From the NCBI GenBank assembly GCA_903886485.1, contig CAISMH010000003.1, positions 1-64,000 on the forward strand: DNA of 64,000 bases, written 5' to 3'. This document shows positions 24,717-33,517 of this stretch, piece after piece. A model generated the notes under the pieces. The model ran no database searches and was not told the DNA's origin. It saw only the letters and a list, made by a program, of their open reading frames with translations. Positions within the stretch are counted from its first letter, which is position 1. Each line of letters opens with the position of its first letter. Source of the DNA: an uncultured Burkholderiales bacterium. Lineage in GTDB: Bacteria; Pseudomonadota; Gammaproteobacteria; Burkholderiales; Burkholderiaceae_C. Both the position numbers and the translations under genes were made by a program.

Positions 24717-24845
24717 GGCTCACTAAGTGCAGGAGTCGCCAAAAAAAACATCCGCTTCACGGATCCATGCTTTTGATGCGACCTTGTTCGCACAACAAGG
24801 TGCACTCGGCGCGGTCACTGAACGGCCTGACTCGCAAGGCTTAAG

Positions 24846-25352
24846 TCAAGACCACAAGCTTCTTGGCATGGCCGGTGCTCGTTGCGCATGGAGCGCGTTC
24901 AGGAGCAGACACAGCACGGCGATGAAGCGCAGTGCAATCAAGCCTGTGATCCACTGCGCTGGGCTTTCACTCAGATACACATAAGCGTTGAAGTAGTCCA
25001 TCACCAAGGCCGTGGTGGCAATGCCCACGTAGAGCAGTGAGAATTTTTCGAAATACCAATTCTTCAAATAGCTGAACAGGTAAAACGCTGTGATGCCGAT
25101 GACAAAACAGGCGCGAAACACAAGGTATCGCTCAAACGCTTGTGCATCGAGCGCGCCGAGTTGAAAGTTACCAATGCTCAGGTGAGAGAAGAACAGCAGC
25201 TTGATGACTTGCGACATCACCACCACTAACAAAAACAAGTTTCGGTATTTGAACCAAACATCGGTGTTGTCCTTGTCAGGCACTACCTCACCCCTGAGCG
25301 CATTCAGCTCTTCATCGGTGACCAGCGGTTGACCTGCATGGATATTGCGCAT
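24846..25352 (-). CDS. Membrane protein, 168 aa, four predicted helices
   Basis: The ATG at 25352 gives MRNIHAGQPLVTDEELNALRG; a TTG at 25376 would add eight residues. Four hydrophobic stretches are visible: LFLLVVVMSQVIKLLFF, FVIGITAFYLFSYL, LLYVGIATTALVMDYF and LIALRFIAVLCLLL. The layout resembles small betaproteobacterial inner-membrane proteins of unknown function. Nothing nearby suggests its job. Confidence 0.6.
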   Translation of the reverse strand: MRNIHAGQPLVTDEELNALRGEVVPDKDNTDVWFKYRNLFLLVVVMSQVIKLLFFSHLSIGNFQLGALDAQAFERYLVFRACFVIGITAFYLFSYLKNWYFEKFSLLYVGIATTALVMDYFNAYVYLSESPAQWITGLIALRFIAVLCLLLNALHAQRAPAMPRSLWS

Positions 25353-25456
25353 GGTGTGCTTTCGTGCCTCAATCAAATTGAGGCTTGCGAAATTTTAAGT
25401 TTTGCCCGTGCGCTTGTCTGCAATCTTTCGCTGAAGTTTTGTAAAGACGCTGGAAA

Positions 25457-25702
25457 TCAGTGGGTGTGCGATGTTTCGTGCACCCAATCTAAACCTTGTG
25501 CGAGTGCATAGTTGGCGGCATCGTCATGTGTGGCGAAGTCATCAACGAAGCACATGATGCGAGCAGTGCTGGCGCTGCCGCGACCACTGGCGACAGAGAC
25601 TTGGGCTGCAAAGCGGCCACTGGGTAAAGCACGTGGACACGCGGCAATGCGGTACTTGCCAAGCGTGATGGAATTGTTGTCAATATGAATAGCGGGAATC
25701 AT
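25457..25702 (-). CDS. Hypothetical protein, 81 aa
   Basis: The small protein starts MIPAIHIDNNSITLGKYRI, continues SGRFAAQVSVASGRGSASTA and ends DDAANYALAQGLDWVHE. The pattern of a short beta sheet followed by one helix is common among small conserved betaproteobacterial proteins of unknown function. No signal or membrane segment is seen. It is a single-gene unit. Confidence 0.55.
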   Translation of the reverse strand: MIPAIHIDNNSITLGKYRIAACPRALPSGRFAAQVSVASGRGSASTARIMCFVDDFATHDDAANYALAQGLDWVHETSHTH

Positions 25703-25886
25703 GGAAATCTTAAAAAAATAGAACGAGAAAACGCAGTCCTGAAAGGGACTCGTTGAAATACGCGAAGAAGTGGGAATTTACTTAAACGCCCCTCTGCTGA
25801 GGAGCTACACGGCCATGTAGAGCATGCGTGCTAGAAGTCGACTAAAGCGATGCGCGAGTGTAACAGGCTTCGTCCCTGCGCGCGGC

Positions 25887-26786
25887 TCAACGCTTTTGGG
25901 GGCCGATCAGGCCAGAGGCCAAGGCGGTGCCCAACACAATCACCACGCCGCCGCCCATCATCCACTGCGTGATGACTTCGTCTAAGAACATCACACCAAA
26001 TAAGTTGGCAAATACCGGTATTAAATAGGTCACGGTCATGGCGCGTGCAGGACCCGTTCGCAACATCAGACGAAAGTACAAGACATAGGCCAAGGCGGTG
26101 CACAACAGCCCCGCAATGGCCAGAGCTGCCCAGGCATGAGGAGGTGGCGACTCGGTGGGCCAAGTCAGCAGGGCCGGGATAGCCAGTCCGATGCTTGCAC
26201 CCCACAAGCTACCAGTAGTGGTGACCAGTGAAGGCACCTGCTGCAAATAGCGCTTGGTCACGCTGCCTGCTATGCCATAACAAAACGTCGCCAACAAGCA
26301 AGCCACCACAGCCAGACCAGCGCCACCAGCTTTGAACGAGATGCCACCCGGCACGTCGAGGGCGAGAATCACGACGCCCGCAAAACCCAGCGCCAATCCC
26401 GAGGCACGTGAGGCGTTGAGCTTGTCTCCCAACCAAACCCATGCAATGAAAGCTCCGAACAAAGGCGTGGTTGCATTCAAGATCGATGACAAACCAGTGC
26501 TGATGTGCATCAGCGCATACGCATAGCAAGCGAACGGAATGCCTGCGTTGAGCAACCCAGACGACAAAGTGGTGCGCCAGTGCTGGCGCAACACGGGCAC
26601 GCCGCCACGCCAAATCAACACGGGAGTCAGCATGAAGGCCGCAAAGGTAACGCGCACCCACGCAGTGGGCGCAGGACCAAAGGCGTAAGCACCTTCGCGC
26701 ATGAACAAGAAAGAGGAGCCCCACAGCAAAGCCAGCAGCACAAACTCAGGCACCCATTCACGCCAAGGCAAGGCGGACTCATTCAT
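25887..26786 (-). CDS. EamA/DMT-family transporter
   Basis: The 299-residue protein has about ten hydrophobic helices in two EamA repeats. The first includes FVLLALLWGSSFLFMREGAY and IPFACYAYALMHISTGLSSILNATTPLFGAF; the second includes CTALAYVLYFRLMLRTGPARAMTVTYLIPVFA. Family members export amino acids, nucleotides or other metabolites across the inner membrane; the substrate is not predictable. The gene start overlaps the ogt stop by four bases, so the two form an operon. Confidence 0.88.
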   Translation of the reverse strand: MNESALPWREWVPEFVLLALLWGSSFLFMREGAYAFGPAPTAWVRVTFAAFMLTPVLIWRGGVPVLRQHWRTTLSSGLLNAGIPFACYAYALMHISTGLSSILNATTPLFGAFIAWVWLGDKLNASRASGLALGFAGVVILALDVPGGISFKAGGAGLAVVACLLATFCYGIAGSVTKRYLQQVPSLVTTTGSLWGASIGLAIPALLTWPTESPPPHAWAALAIAGLLCTALAYVLYFRLMLRTGPARAMTVTYLIPVFANLFGVMFLDEVITQWMMGGGVVIVLGTALASGLIGPQKR

Positions 26787-27280
26787 GCGCAGGTGGCCTC
26801 ATGTGTCAGCAAGTATTGCTTGCGGTCCAAGCCACCAGCAAACCCTGTGAGCGATCCGTTCGCCCCGACCACACGATGACAAGGCACGATGATGCTGTGG
26901 GGATTCTGACCAATCGCGGCGCCCACAGCACGCACCGCTTGCGCGTTACCCATGTGGCGAGCAATGTCACCGTAGGTCTGGGTTTTTCCGTAGGGAATAG
27001 CTTGTAGTGCTTGCCAAACCGAACGCTGGAACGGTGTGCCCCCAGTCGTATGCAAGGGCAACTCAAACAGCAGACGTTTGCCCTGGAAATAGTCATGCAG
27101 CTGTTGGGCGGCGTTTTGCAGTAGCGGGTGTGCGTTGTCTGTGACCCAGTGACTGGTGTCGGGCATGTGCGCTTGACCGTGCACAAACCACACGCCGGCC
27201 AAGCCTTGCTCGGTGGCGGCTAGAAGTACATCCCCCAACGGTGAGGGGGTGTGCGTTTGAGAGATGGTGAGCGTGGTCAT
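26783..27280 (-). CDS. ogt: Methylated-DNA--protein-cysteine methyltransferase
   Basis: The 165-residue protein ends in the MGMT domain: VWQALQAIPYGKTQTYGDIA, the RAVGAAIGQNP helix and the active-site IIVPCHRVVGANG, whose Cys accepts the methyl group from O6-methylguanine. The TTG or ATG further upstream at 27319 extends the protein without conserved sequence, so I choose the ATG at 27280. It repairs alkylated DNA directly. It overlaps the DMT transporter by four bases. Confidence 0.92.
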   Translation of the reverse strand: MTTLTISQTHTPSPLGDVLLAATEQGLAGVWFVHGQAHMPDTSHWVTDNAHPLLQNAAQQLHDYFQGKRLLFELPLHTTGGTPFQRSVWQALQAIPYGKTQTYGDIARHMGNAQAVRAVGAAIGQNPHSIIVPCHRVVGANGSLTGFAGGLDRKQYLLTHEATCA

Positions 27281-27385
27281 GGTGCGCGCTTGGTGAAGAG
27301 GCGTTGAGTGGCTTAGCAAGTCAAGTCTTGGCCATCATAGTGGCCCCGTTTTAAGAGGGTCTGGCCTCTCTACAATCTATTTCTT

Positions 27386-28786
27386 ATGCAAGTCAACGCC
27401 TCTCTCTTCAAAGCCTACGACATCCGTGGTGTCGTCCCTTCTACGCTCAACACCGAGGTGGCCGAAGCCTTGGGCCGCGCCTTTGGCACGCATGCGGCGG
27501 CATTGGGTGAGTCCACCGTGGCGGTGGGTCGCGATGGTCGTTTGAGTGGCCCTTCGCTGGTCGAGGCCCTCATTCGCGGCTTGGTCGCGGCGGGTGTGCA
27601 GGTGATCGATGTGGGCGCCGTCACCACACCCATGCTGTACTTTGCGGCCAGTACGCTTTGCAACAGCGGTATCCAAGTCACGGGCAGTCACAACCCCAAG
27701 GATTACAACGGTTTCAAAATGGTCTTGGGTGGTCGTGCCATTTATGGTGACGAAATCCAAGGCCTGCGTCAGATCATCGAGACCGAACACTGGAGCCTCC
27801 AAGCGGGTGGCAGCGTCAAACAGGTCGACGTCACGGCCGACTACGTCGCTCGCATCGTCGGCGATGTGCGTTTGAGCCGTCCGATGAAAGTGGTGGTGGA
27901 TTGCGGCAATGGCATTGCCGGCGCCACAGCGCCCGGCATCTTCCGCGCTTTGGGCTGCGACGTGGTGGAGTTGTTCAGCGAGGTCGACGGCAACTTCCCC
28001 AACCACCATCCAGACCCCAGCAAGCCAGAGAATTTGAAAGACGTCATCCAAGCCTTAAAAACCACAGGCGCCGAATTGGGTTTGGCTTTTGATGGCGATG
28101 GTGATCGTTTAGGCATCGTCACGAAAGACGGTGAAACCATTTACCCCGATCGTCAAATGACCTTGTTTGCGCAAGACGTGTTGTCACGCGTGCCCGGTGG
28201 CGCGATTGTGTTTGACGTGAAGTGCTCGCAACGTTTGGCCCCCGCCATCCGCGAAGCAGGCGGTCAAGCCCTGATGTTCAAAACAGGCCACTCGCTCATC
28301 AAAGCCAAGATGAAAGAAGTCGATTCGCCGTTGGGCGGCGAGATGAGTGGCCACATCTTTTTCAAAGAGCGTTGGTACGGCTTTGATGACGGCACTTACG
28401 CCGGTTGCCGTTTGCTCGAAATCGTGAGCCGCAGCCCCGATGCCAATGCTGTGCTCAACGCTTTGCCCACCAGTTTCTCCACGCCTGAGTTGAATGTAGG
28501 TTGTGCCGAGGGTGAGCCGCACCGCTTGAGCGCTGAGTTGCAAAATCTGGTGTCCTCGGGTGCTTTGCCTTCCCCCGAGTTCAAGCCAGAGGCTTGTGTG
28601 ATTGACGGCTTGCGCATCGACTGGACCGATGGTTTTGGTTTGATTCGCGCCTCCAACACCACGCCTGTGCTGGTGCTGCGCTTTGAAGGCCAAACCCAAG
28701 TCGCACTCAACCGCATTGAGCACGACATGCTGACGCTGCTGCGTCGCGTCAAGCCCGATGCGAAGTTTCAAGAGGCGGCGCATTGA
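27386..28786 (+). CDS. manB: Phosphomannomutase / phosphoglucomutase
   Basis: The protein has the four alpha-phosphohexomutase domains: FKAYDIRG at the start, the phosphoserine loop GSHNPKDYNGFK (near residue 110), the metal loop DGDGDRLG and the sugar-binding GEMSGH, with the phosphate-binding RASNTTP at the C-terminus. Length 466 is normal for AlgC/ManB-type enzymes. It interconverts mannose- or glucose-6-phosphate and 1-phosphate for LPS and exopolysaccharide. Location next to waaC and waaA supports an LPS role. A possible -10 (TACAAT) lies 10 bases before the ATG. Confidence 0.9.
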   Translation: MQVNASLFKAYDIRGVVPSTLNTEVAEALGRAFGTHAAALGESTVAVGRDGRLSGPSLVEALIRGLVAAGVQVIDVGAVTTPMLYFAASTLCNSGIQVTGSHNPKDYNGFKMVLGGRAIYGDEIQGLRQIIETEHWSLQAGGSVKQVDVTADYVARIVGDVRLSRPMKVVVDCGNGIAGATAPGIFRALGCDVVELFSEVDGNFPNHHPDPSKPENLKDVIQALKTTGAELGLAFDGDGDRLGIVTKDGETIYPDRQMTLFAQDVLSRVPGGAIVFDVKCSQRLAPAIREAGGQALMFKTGHSLIKAKMKEVDSPLGGEMSGHIFFKERWYGFDDGTYAGCRLLEIVSRSPDANAVLNALPTSFSTPELNVGCAEGEPHRLSAELQNLVSSGALPSPEFKPEACVIDGLRIDWTDGFGLIRASNTTPVLVLRFEGQTQVALNRIEHDMLTLLRRVKPDAKFQEAAH

Positions 28787-29796
28787 GCGTGCGTGATCGA
28801 CAAGCGCCGTTGAAGGTGCTCATCGTCAAGCTCTCGTCGTTGGGCGATGTGGTGCACACCATGCCTGCGGTGATGGACATCCAAGCGGCCTTTCCAAACG
28901 CCCAAATTGATTGGGCGGTCGAGCGCAGCTTTGCGCCGTTGGCCGCACGATGTGCCGCTGTGCATCGTGTCATTCCCTGTGAATTGCGCCGCTGGCGCAA
29001 AGATTTGATCAAAGCGGACACGCGCGCGCAAACGCGTGCCGAGTGGCGCGCCTTCAAAGCCGATTTGCAACACGAGGCCTACGACGTCATCCTCGATCTG
29101 CAAGGCCTCACCAAGTCGGCCTTGGTCGCGTGGCTGGCACGCAAGACCAAGGGTGGCAAGCGCTATGCCTTGGCCAACCGCACGGATGGTTCGGGTTACG
29201 AACGCCCCACGCGTTGGGTGGCCGATGTGGCGGTGCCTGTCACACCGCACATCCATGCGGTGGCGCGTGGCCGTGTGATGTGTGCCCAAGCCTTGGGCTA
29301 CGAGGTGCCCGCGCACTTGAGCTATGGCTTGGGCCTCGCGGGTACGCAACGCAAGCCTTGGGTAGCGTTGGTCCACGGCACCTCACGCGAAGACAAAGAA
29401 TGGCCTTTGGCGCATTGGTTCGACCTCGGTTCGCGCCTCAAACAGATGGGTTTCGATGTCGCGCTACCGCACGGCAACGAAGCCGAACACCTGCGCAGCA
29501 TGGCCTTGGCTGACATGCTCCCAGGGGCCGTGGTGTGGCCTCGTTTGTCACTCGATCAGCTCACCACTGAGATGGCGCAATGCGCGGGCGTGATTGGCGT
29601 GGACAGTGGCTTGAGCCACATCGCCGTGGCCCTCGATTTACCGCACGTACAAATTTATAACTTCGACACCGCTTGGCGCACAGGCCCGCAAGACAGCCCA
29701 CGTCAGCGCAGCGTGGTCGATTGCCCGACACCCACCGTGGATGCCGTGTGGGATGCGTGGCTGGCCTGCTTCAAGTCGCAAGGTGGCGCCCTATGA
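28783..29796 (+). CDS. waaC: Lipopolysaccharide heptosyltransferase I
   Basis: The 337-residue protein has the glycosyltransferase family 9 fold: KVLIVKLSSLGDVVHTMPA at the start, IDWAVERSFAPL, then HGTSREDKEWPLAHW, and the donor loop IGVDSGLSHIAVALDLPHV. It adds the first L-glycero-D-manno-heptose to Kdo2-lipid A at the inner membrane. The start (TTG) overlaps the manB stop and its own stop overlaps waaA, so manB-waaC-waaA form a tight operon. Confidence 0.9.
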   Translation: MSVRDRQAPLKVLIVKLSSLGDVVHTMPAVMDIQAAFPNAQIDWAVERSFAPLAARCAAVHRVIPCELRRWRKDLIKADTRAQTRAEWRAFKADLQHEAYDVILDLQGLTKSALVAWLARKTKGGKRYALANRTDGSGYERPTRWVADVAVPVTPHIHAVARGRVMCAQALGYEVPAHLSYGLGLAGTQRKPWVALVHGTSREDKEWPLAHWFDLGSRLKQMGFDVALPHGNEAEHLRSMALADMLPGAVVWPRLSLDQLTTEMAQCAGVIGVDSGLSHIAVALDLPHVQIYNFDTAWRTGPQDSPRQRSVVDCPTPTVDAVWDAWLACFKSQGGAL

Positions 29797-31088
29797 CGCT
29801 GTCTTTTTATAGCCTGCTGATGTGGGCTTTACAGCCCTTGTTGCGTCGCAAACTGCAACGCCGTGGTCAGGACGAGGCGGGCTATTGGCATGCCATCGAG
29901 GAGCGCTTCGGTCATTACACACAGGCCGCCACAAAGGGTGGCTATGTGTGGGTGCACGCCGTTTCTTTGGGTGAGACCCGCGCTGCGGCAGTGTTGTTGC
30001 AAGCACTGCGCGCCGCAGATCCGCACATCCGTATCCTGCTGACCCACGGCACCGCCACAGGGCGCGCACAAGGGTTGAGCCTGCTGCAAGACGGCGACGT
30101 GCAAGTGTGGCAACCCTGGGACACGCCTGCGGTGGTGCAACGCTTCTTGACGCACTTCCAACCTCGTGTGGGCATCATCTTTGAGACGGAGTTGTGGCCC
30201 AACTGGGTGGCTCAGTGCCGCCAAGCCAACGTCCCCTTGGTGTTGGTCAATGCGCGCATGAGCGAAAAAAGTAAGCGTCAAGCCCAACGTTTGTCTTGGC
30301 TCTCGCGCCCCGCCTATCAAGGTCTGTCGGCCGTGCTGGCCCAAACACCAGCGGATGCTGCGCGCTTGCGCAGCCTAGGCGCACCCGTCACGGGTGTCTT
30401 GGGCAATATCAAATTTGACGCCCAACCCGATGCGACGCAACTCGCACAAGCGCTGCTCTGGAAGCAGCGACTCCACCGTCCCGTGGTTTTGTTAGCCAGT
30501 GCGCGCGAAGGTGAGGAAGTCATGTGGCTGGACACCTTGCAAGCGCTCAAAGACATGGTGGACGACCAACACGCGCACATCCATGCGGTGCACTGGATGG
30601 TGGTGCCGCGTCATCCACAGCGCTTCGATGAGGTCGCGGCATTGATCACGCAGCGCGGCTGGAACCTGTCGCGCCGCAGCACATGGGCCGATGGGCCGTT
30701 GCCGCAGGATGATGGGGACACCATCTGGCTAGGCGATTCTTTGGGTGAAATGGCCTTGTATTACGGCTTGTCCGATGCGGCCTTGTTGGGCGGGAGCTTC
30801 GCGCCATTGGGCGGGCAAAACTTGATTGAAGCCACTGCTTGCGGGTGCCCCGTCATCATGGGGCCGCACACCTTCAACTTTACCCAAGCAGCCCAACTGG
30901 CTGAGGATGCAGGCGCTGCCTTGCGGGTGGACGACATGGCACAAGCCGTGACCACCACCTTGCAAATGGTGAACTTTGGCCCCGATGAAAGTGCGCATGT
31001 GCAGGCCTGCATGTCGTTTTCACAAGCCCATCGGGGTGCCGCGCAGCGAACGGTGCAAGCGCTGCTGCCGTACTTGGCCTCGAATTAA
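29793..31088 (+). CDS. waaA: 3-deoxy-D-manno-octulosonic acid transferase
   Basis: The ATG at 29793 overlaps the waaC stop. The 431-residue protein starts with a hydrophobic anchor (LSFYSLLMWALQPLL). It has the WaaA signature with VWVHAVSLGETRAAAVLL and ILLTHGTATGRAQG, then the acceptor region FETELWPNWV and the C-terminal CMP-Kdo region GGSFAPLGGQNLIEATACG with a GPHTFNF loop. It adds Kdo to lipid A. Its stop overlaps the convergent TolC gene by four bases, so there is no terminator between them. Confidence 0.93.
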   Translation: MTLSFYSLLMWALQPLLRRKLQRRGQDEAGYWHAIEERFGHYTQAATKGGYVWVHAVSLGETRAAAVLLQALRAADPHIRILLTHGTATGRAQGLSLLQDGDVQVWQPWDTPAVVQRFLTHFQPRVGIIFETELWPNWVAQCRQANVPLVLVNARMSEKSKRQAQRLSWLSRPAYQGLSAVLAQTPADAARLRSLGAPVTGVLGNIKFDAQPDATQLAQALLWKQRLHRPVVLLASAREGEEVMWLDTLQALKDMVDDQHAHIHAVHWMVVPRHPQRFDEVAALITQRGWNLSRRSTWADGPLPQDDGDTIWLGDSLGEMALYYGLSDAALLGGSFAPLGGQNLIEATACGCPVIMGPHTFNFTQAAQLAEDAGAALRVDDMAQAVTTTLQMVNFGPDESAHVQACMSFSQAHRGAAQRTVQALLPYLASN

Positions 31089-32452
31089 GGCGTGAGCAAG
31101 TCGTTGATGGGCTGCAAATCCGCAGGCGTCAACGTGCCCGCTGCTTGGCGCAATTTGAGTGTGGTGACCAAGACGTCATAGCGCGCTTTGGCCAAGTCGC
31201 GTTTGGTTTGATAGAGCTGGCTCTGTGAGTTCAGCACATCAATGTTGATGTTCACGCCCACCGAGTAACCCAACTTGTTGGCATCCAAGGCGCTTTGGCT
31301 CGAGGCCTCTGCGGCTTCGTAGGCTTTGACTTGGCTCAGTCCTGCGATCAAACCGAAATAAGCCGTGCGTGTGGCCTGCGCGGTGGTGCGTCGTGCGTTT
31401 TCGTAATCTGCGCGTGCTTTGTCTTCCAAGGCTACCGTTTCTTTGACTCGGTACATGGTGCTCAAGCCGGCAAAGATGGGCACGTTCAACACGAGCGCCG
31501 CAGATGGGTTGTAGATGTGCGAGGGGACGGCCGTTGTGGCACTGCCATCAACGTTGCGAACACCCCCATAAGACACTTGCGCATCCAGCGTTGGCTTGTG
31601 ACCTGCCGTGGCTTTGTTGACTTCCAGGGAAGCGATTTCCAACCCCAGTTGTGCTTGGCGAATGGCGGGGCTGCTGGTTTCTGACAGGCTCACCCAGGTG
31701 TTCACATCCTCAGTGGGTGGTTTGATCAATTGAATGCTGTTGGCCAAGCGTTTGGGTTTGGCATTGCTCAGACCCACGGCCAAGTCGAGGGCGAGGCGTT
31801 TGATGCGCAAATCGTTGTCACCTGCAATTTCCTGTGCATTTGCCAAGTCATAACGTGCTTGTGCGTCTCGCACGCCCGTGATGGTGGCGGTGCCCACTTC
31901 GAAATTGCGCTGGGCCGACGCCAGTTGCTCGGCCACGGCTGTCTTTTGCGCTTGCACCAGCGCCAAGCTGTCCTCGGCAGTGAGCACATCAAAGTAGGCT
32001 TGCGAGACACGGATCAGCAAATCTTGCTCCGCCGCTTCGTATTGCGCGGCGGCTTGTTGCAGCAGATGCCCGCCTTGGCGGTAAGCCGCCCATGCGGCAG
32101 GACGATAAATGGGCTGCGTGAGCGTGACCGCGGCGGCGCCAGTGCCATAGAGCCGTTGAGAGGCCACGACAGGTGGCGTGGCCCCTGGATTGGGTACGTC
32201 AGGACGGTAATCAAAATTCGTGCGCGTCGCACTCGCCGCTAAGGCAATGTTCGGCAAGATGCCGCCCAGCGTTTGGTTGGCCTTGGCCAAGTTGGCTTCA
32301 AACTGGGCTTTGGCCGAGATGAAACCAGCGTCGTATCCGCGCGCTGCGTCATACATTTCCATCAAACTTTGCGCCTGTGCTTGAGGTGCAAAAGCTAACA
32401 CCAAGGCAGCGGTCAGCGGCAGGGCACGAAACAGGGAGCGATGAAGCGACAT
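31085..32452 (-). CDS. TolC-family outer-membrane efflux protein
   Basis: A signal peptide (MSLHRSLFRALPLTAALVLA, cleavage near AQA) is followed by about 430 residues with two helical repeats of the TolC type: QAYFDVLTAEDSLALVQAQK, QRNFEVGTATITGVRDAQAR and later SYSVGVNINIDVLNSQSQLY, which correspond to the signature segments. It forms the outer-membrane channel for the RND pump encoded upstream in the same direction. Two unrelated short genes lie between it and the pump. Confidence 0.9.
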   Translation of the reverse strand: MSLHRSLFRALPLTAALVLAFAPQAQAQSLMEMYDAARGYDAGFISAKAQFEANLAKANQTLGGILPNIALAASATRTNFDYRPDVPNPGATPPVVASQRLYGTGAAAVTLTQPIYRPAAWAAYRQGGHLLQQAAAQYEAAEQDLLIRVSQAYFDVLTAEDSLALVQAQKTAVAEQLASAQRNFEVGTATITGVRDAQARYDLANAQEIAGDNDLRIKRLALDLAVGLSNAKPKRLANSIQLIKPPTEDVNTWVSLSETSSPAIRQAQLGLEIASLEVNKATAGHKPTLDAQVSYGGVRNVDGSATTAVPSHIYNPSAALVLNVPIFAGLSTMYRVKETVALEDKARADYENARRTTAQATRTAYFGLIAGLSQVKAYEAAEASSQSALDANKLGYSVGVNINIDVLNSQSQLYQTKRDLAKARYDVLVTTLKLRQAAGTLTPADLQPINDLLTP

Positions 32453-32468
32453 TCAATTCTTTCAAAAA

Positions 32469-32810
32469 TCAATACGTAGGCACAGAGGCATCCACTTGTG
32501 ACGACCACGCGTGGATACCCCCAGTGATGTTGGCCACATGGCTGAAACCTTGTTGCACCAAGAATGCGGCCACTTGCATGCTGCGCGCGCCATGGTGACA
32601 CAGGCAGGCAATGGGTTGATCGGGGTTCAGGTCTTGCCATCGTGCGGGGACGGTGTGCATCACCATCTCCACCAGTTCAAACCCCTGTGCTTTGACGCAA
32701 GCGGTTTGAATCTCCCAAGCTTCGCGCACATCCAACACCACGGTGGTGCCGTTGGGCGTTTGCGAGGCGATCCAGTCTTGCAACTGGGCTGGATGAACTT
32801 GGTCAATCAT
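32469..32810 (-). CDS. Rhodanese-like domain protein, 113 aa
   Basis: A single rhodanese domain: VVLDVREAWE at residue 24, then the active-site loop CLCHHGARSMQVAAFLVQQG with the catalytic Cys, and NITGGIHAW at the end. Such single-domain proteins carry sulfane sulfur or act as thiosulfate sulfurtransferases. It sits between pcm-like and TolC genes in the efflux operon; this is probably a positional rather than functional link, but it is a recurrent order in related genomes. Confidence 0.88.
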   Translation of the reverse strand: MIDQVHPAQLQDWIASQTPNGTTVVLDVREAWEIQTACVKAQGFELVEMVMHTVPARWQDLNPDQPIACLCHHGARSMQVAAFLVQQGFSHVANITGGIHAWSSQVDASVPTY

Positions 32811-32819
32811 GCCGTGCTT

Positions 32820-33476
32820 TTAGAACTGGAAACGCGCGGGCTCTGTAAAGCCTTGCAAACGTGGGGCGGTGTGGTCCCACAAGGACTTGCTGCTCCATGC
32901 GGCGTCTCCGGTGCGTGTGTAAAGGGTGGCGACCATCACAGGCTCTTGACCCACGATGGCCAAGAGGTGGCCGCCTATTTTGAGTTGTTGCAACAGGGCT
33001 TGAGGCACTTCAGCCACCGAGCCGCCAAGCACGATGGCATCAAACGGCGCATCGCCTGAGGCACCTGCGCTGCCATCTGCGACGCGAACGTCCACATGGG
33101 TGATGCCTGCGCGCTGCAAGTTGTTGCGGGCATTGCTGGCCAATTCGGGGTTGATTTCCAAGCTCACCACGCGTTGGGCTCGGCCAGCCAATAACGCCGA
33201 CAAGTAGCCACTGCCGGTGCCGATTTCCAATACTTTTTCTGTGCCTGTGAGGTGCAAGTCGTGCATCAAGCGCGCGTCCACGCGCGGTGGCACCATGGTT
33301 TGACCATGGCCGAGTGGAATTTCTGTGTCTGTGTAGGCCATGGCTTGGTAGGCCTGTGGGACAAACCATTCACGTGGGACGTTGGACAGCACCGTCAGCA
33401 CTTGGGGGTCCAGCACTTGCCATGGGCGGATCTGCTGCTCGACCATGTTGAAGCGGGCTTGTTCTTGGGTATTCAT
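32820..33476 (-). CDS. Protein-L-isoaspartate O-methyltransferase family protein
   Basis: The 218-residue protein has the PCMT fold: the early MVEQQIRPW and VPREWFVP segments, the motif TEIPLGHGQTMVPPRVDARL, then the SAM site VLEIGTGSGYLSALLA. It follows the family order up to VADGSAG and DAIVLGGSVAEVPQALL. The usual Pcm motif is AYXD/GxQTIS, and here a related GHGQTMVPP is present. It may repair isoaspartyl residues or methylate another target. It lies between the pump and rhodanese genes. Confidence 0.85.
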   Translation of the reverse strand: MNTQEQARFNMVEQQIRPWQVLDPQVLTVLSNVPREWFVPQAYQAMAYTDTEIPLGHGQTMVPPRVDARLMHDLHLTGTEKVLEIGTGSGYLSALLAGRAQRVVSLEINPELASNARNNLQRAGITHVDVRVADGSAGASGDAPFDAIVLGGSVAEVPQALLQQLKIGGHLLAIVGQEPVMVATLYTRTGDAAWSSKSLWDHTAPRLQGFTEPARFQF

Positions 33477-33517
33477 CTCAAAACTCCAAAGTCATTCAGT
33501 TAAAGCTAGACAAAATT

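Noticed and set aside
27377..28051. Long antisense frame opposite phosphomannomutase
   Set aside because: It is a mirror of the GC-rich codon pattern of manB, with no ribosome site and no recognisable protein features.
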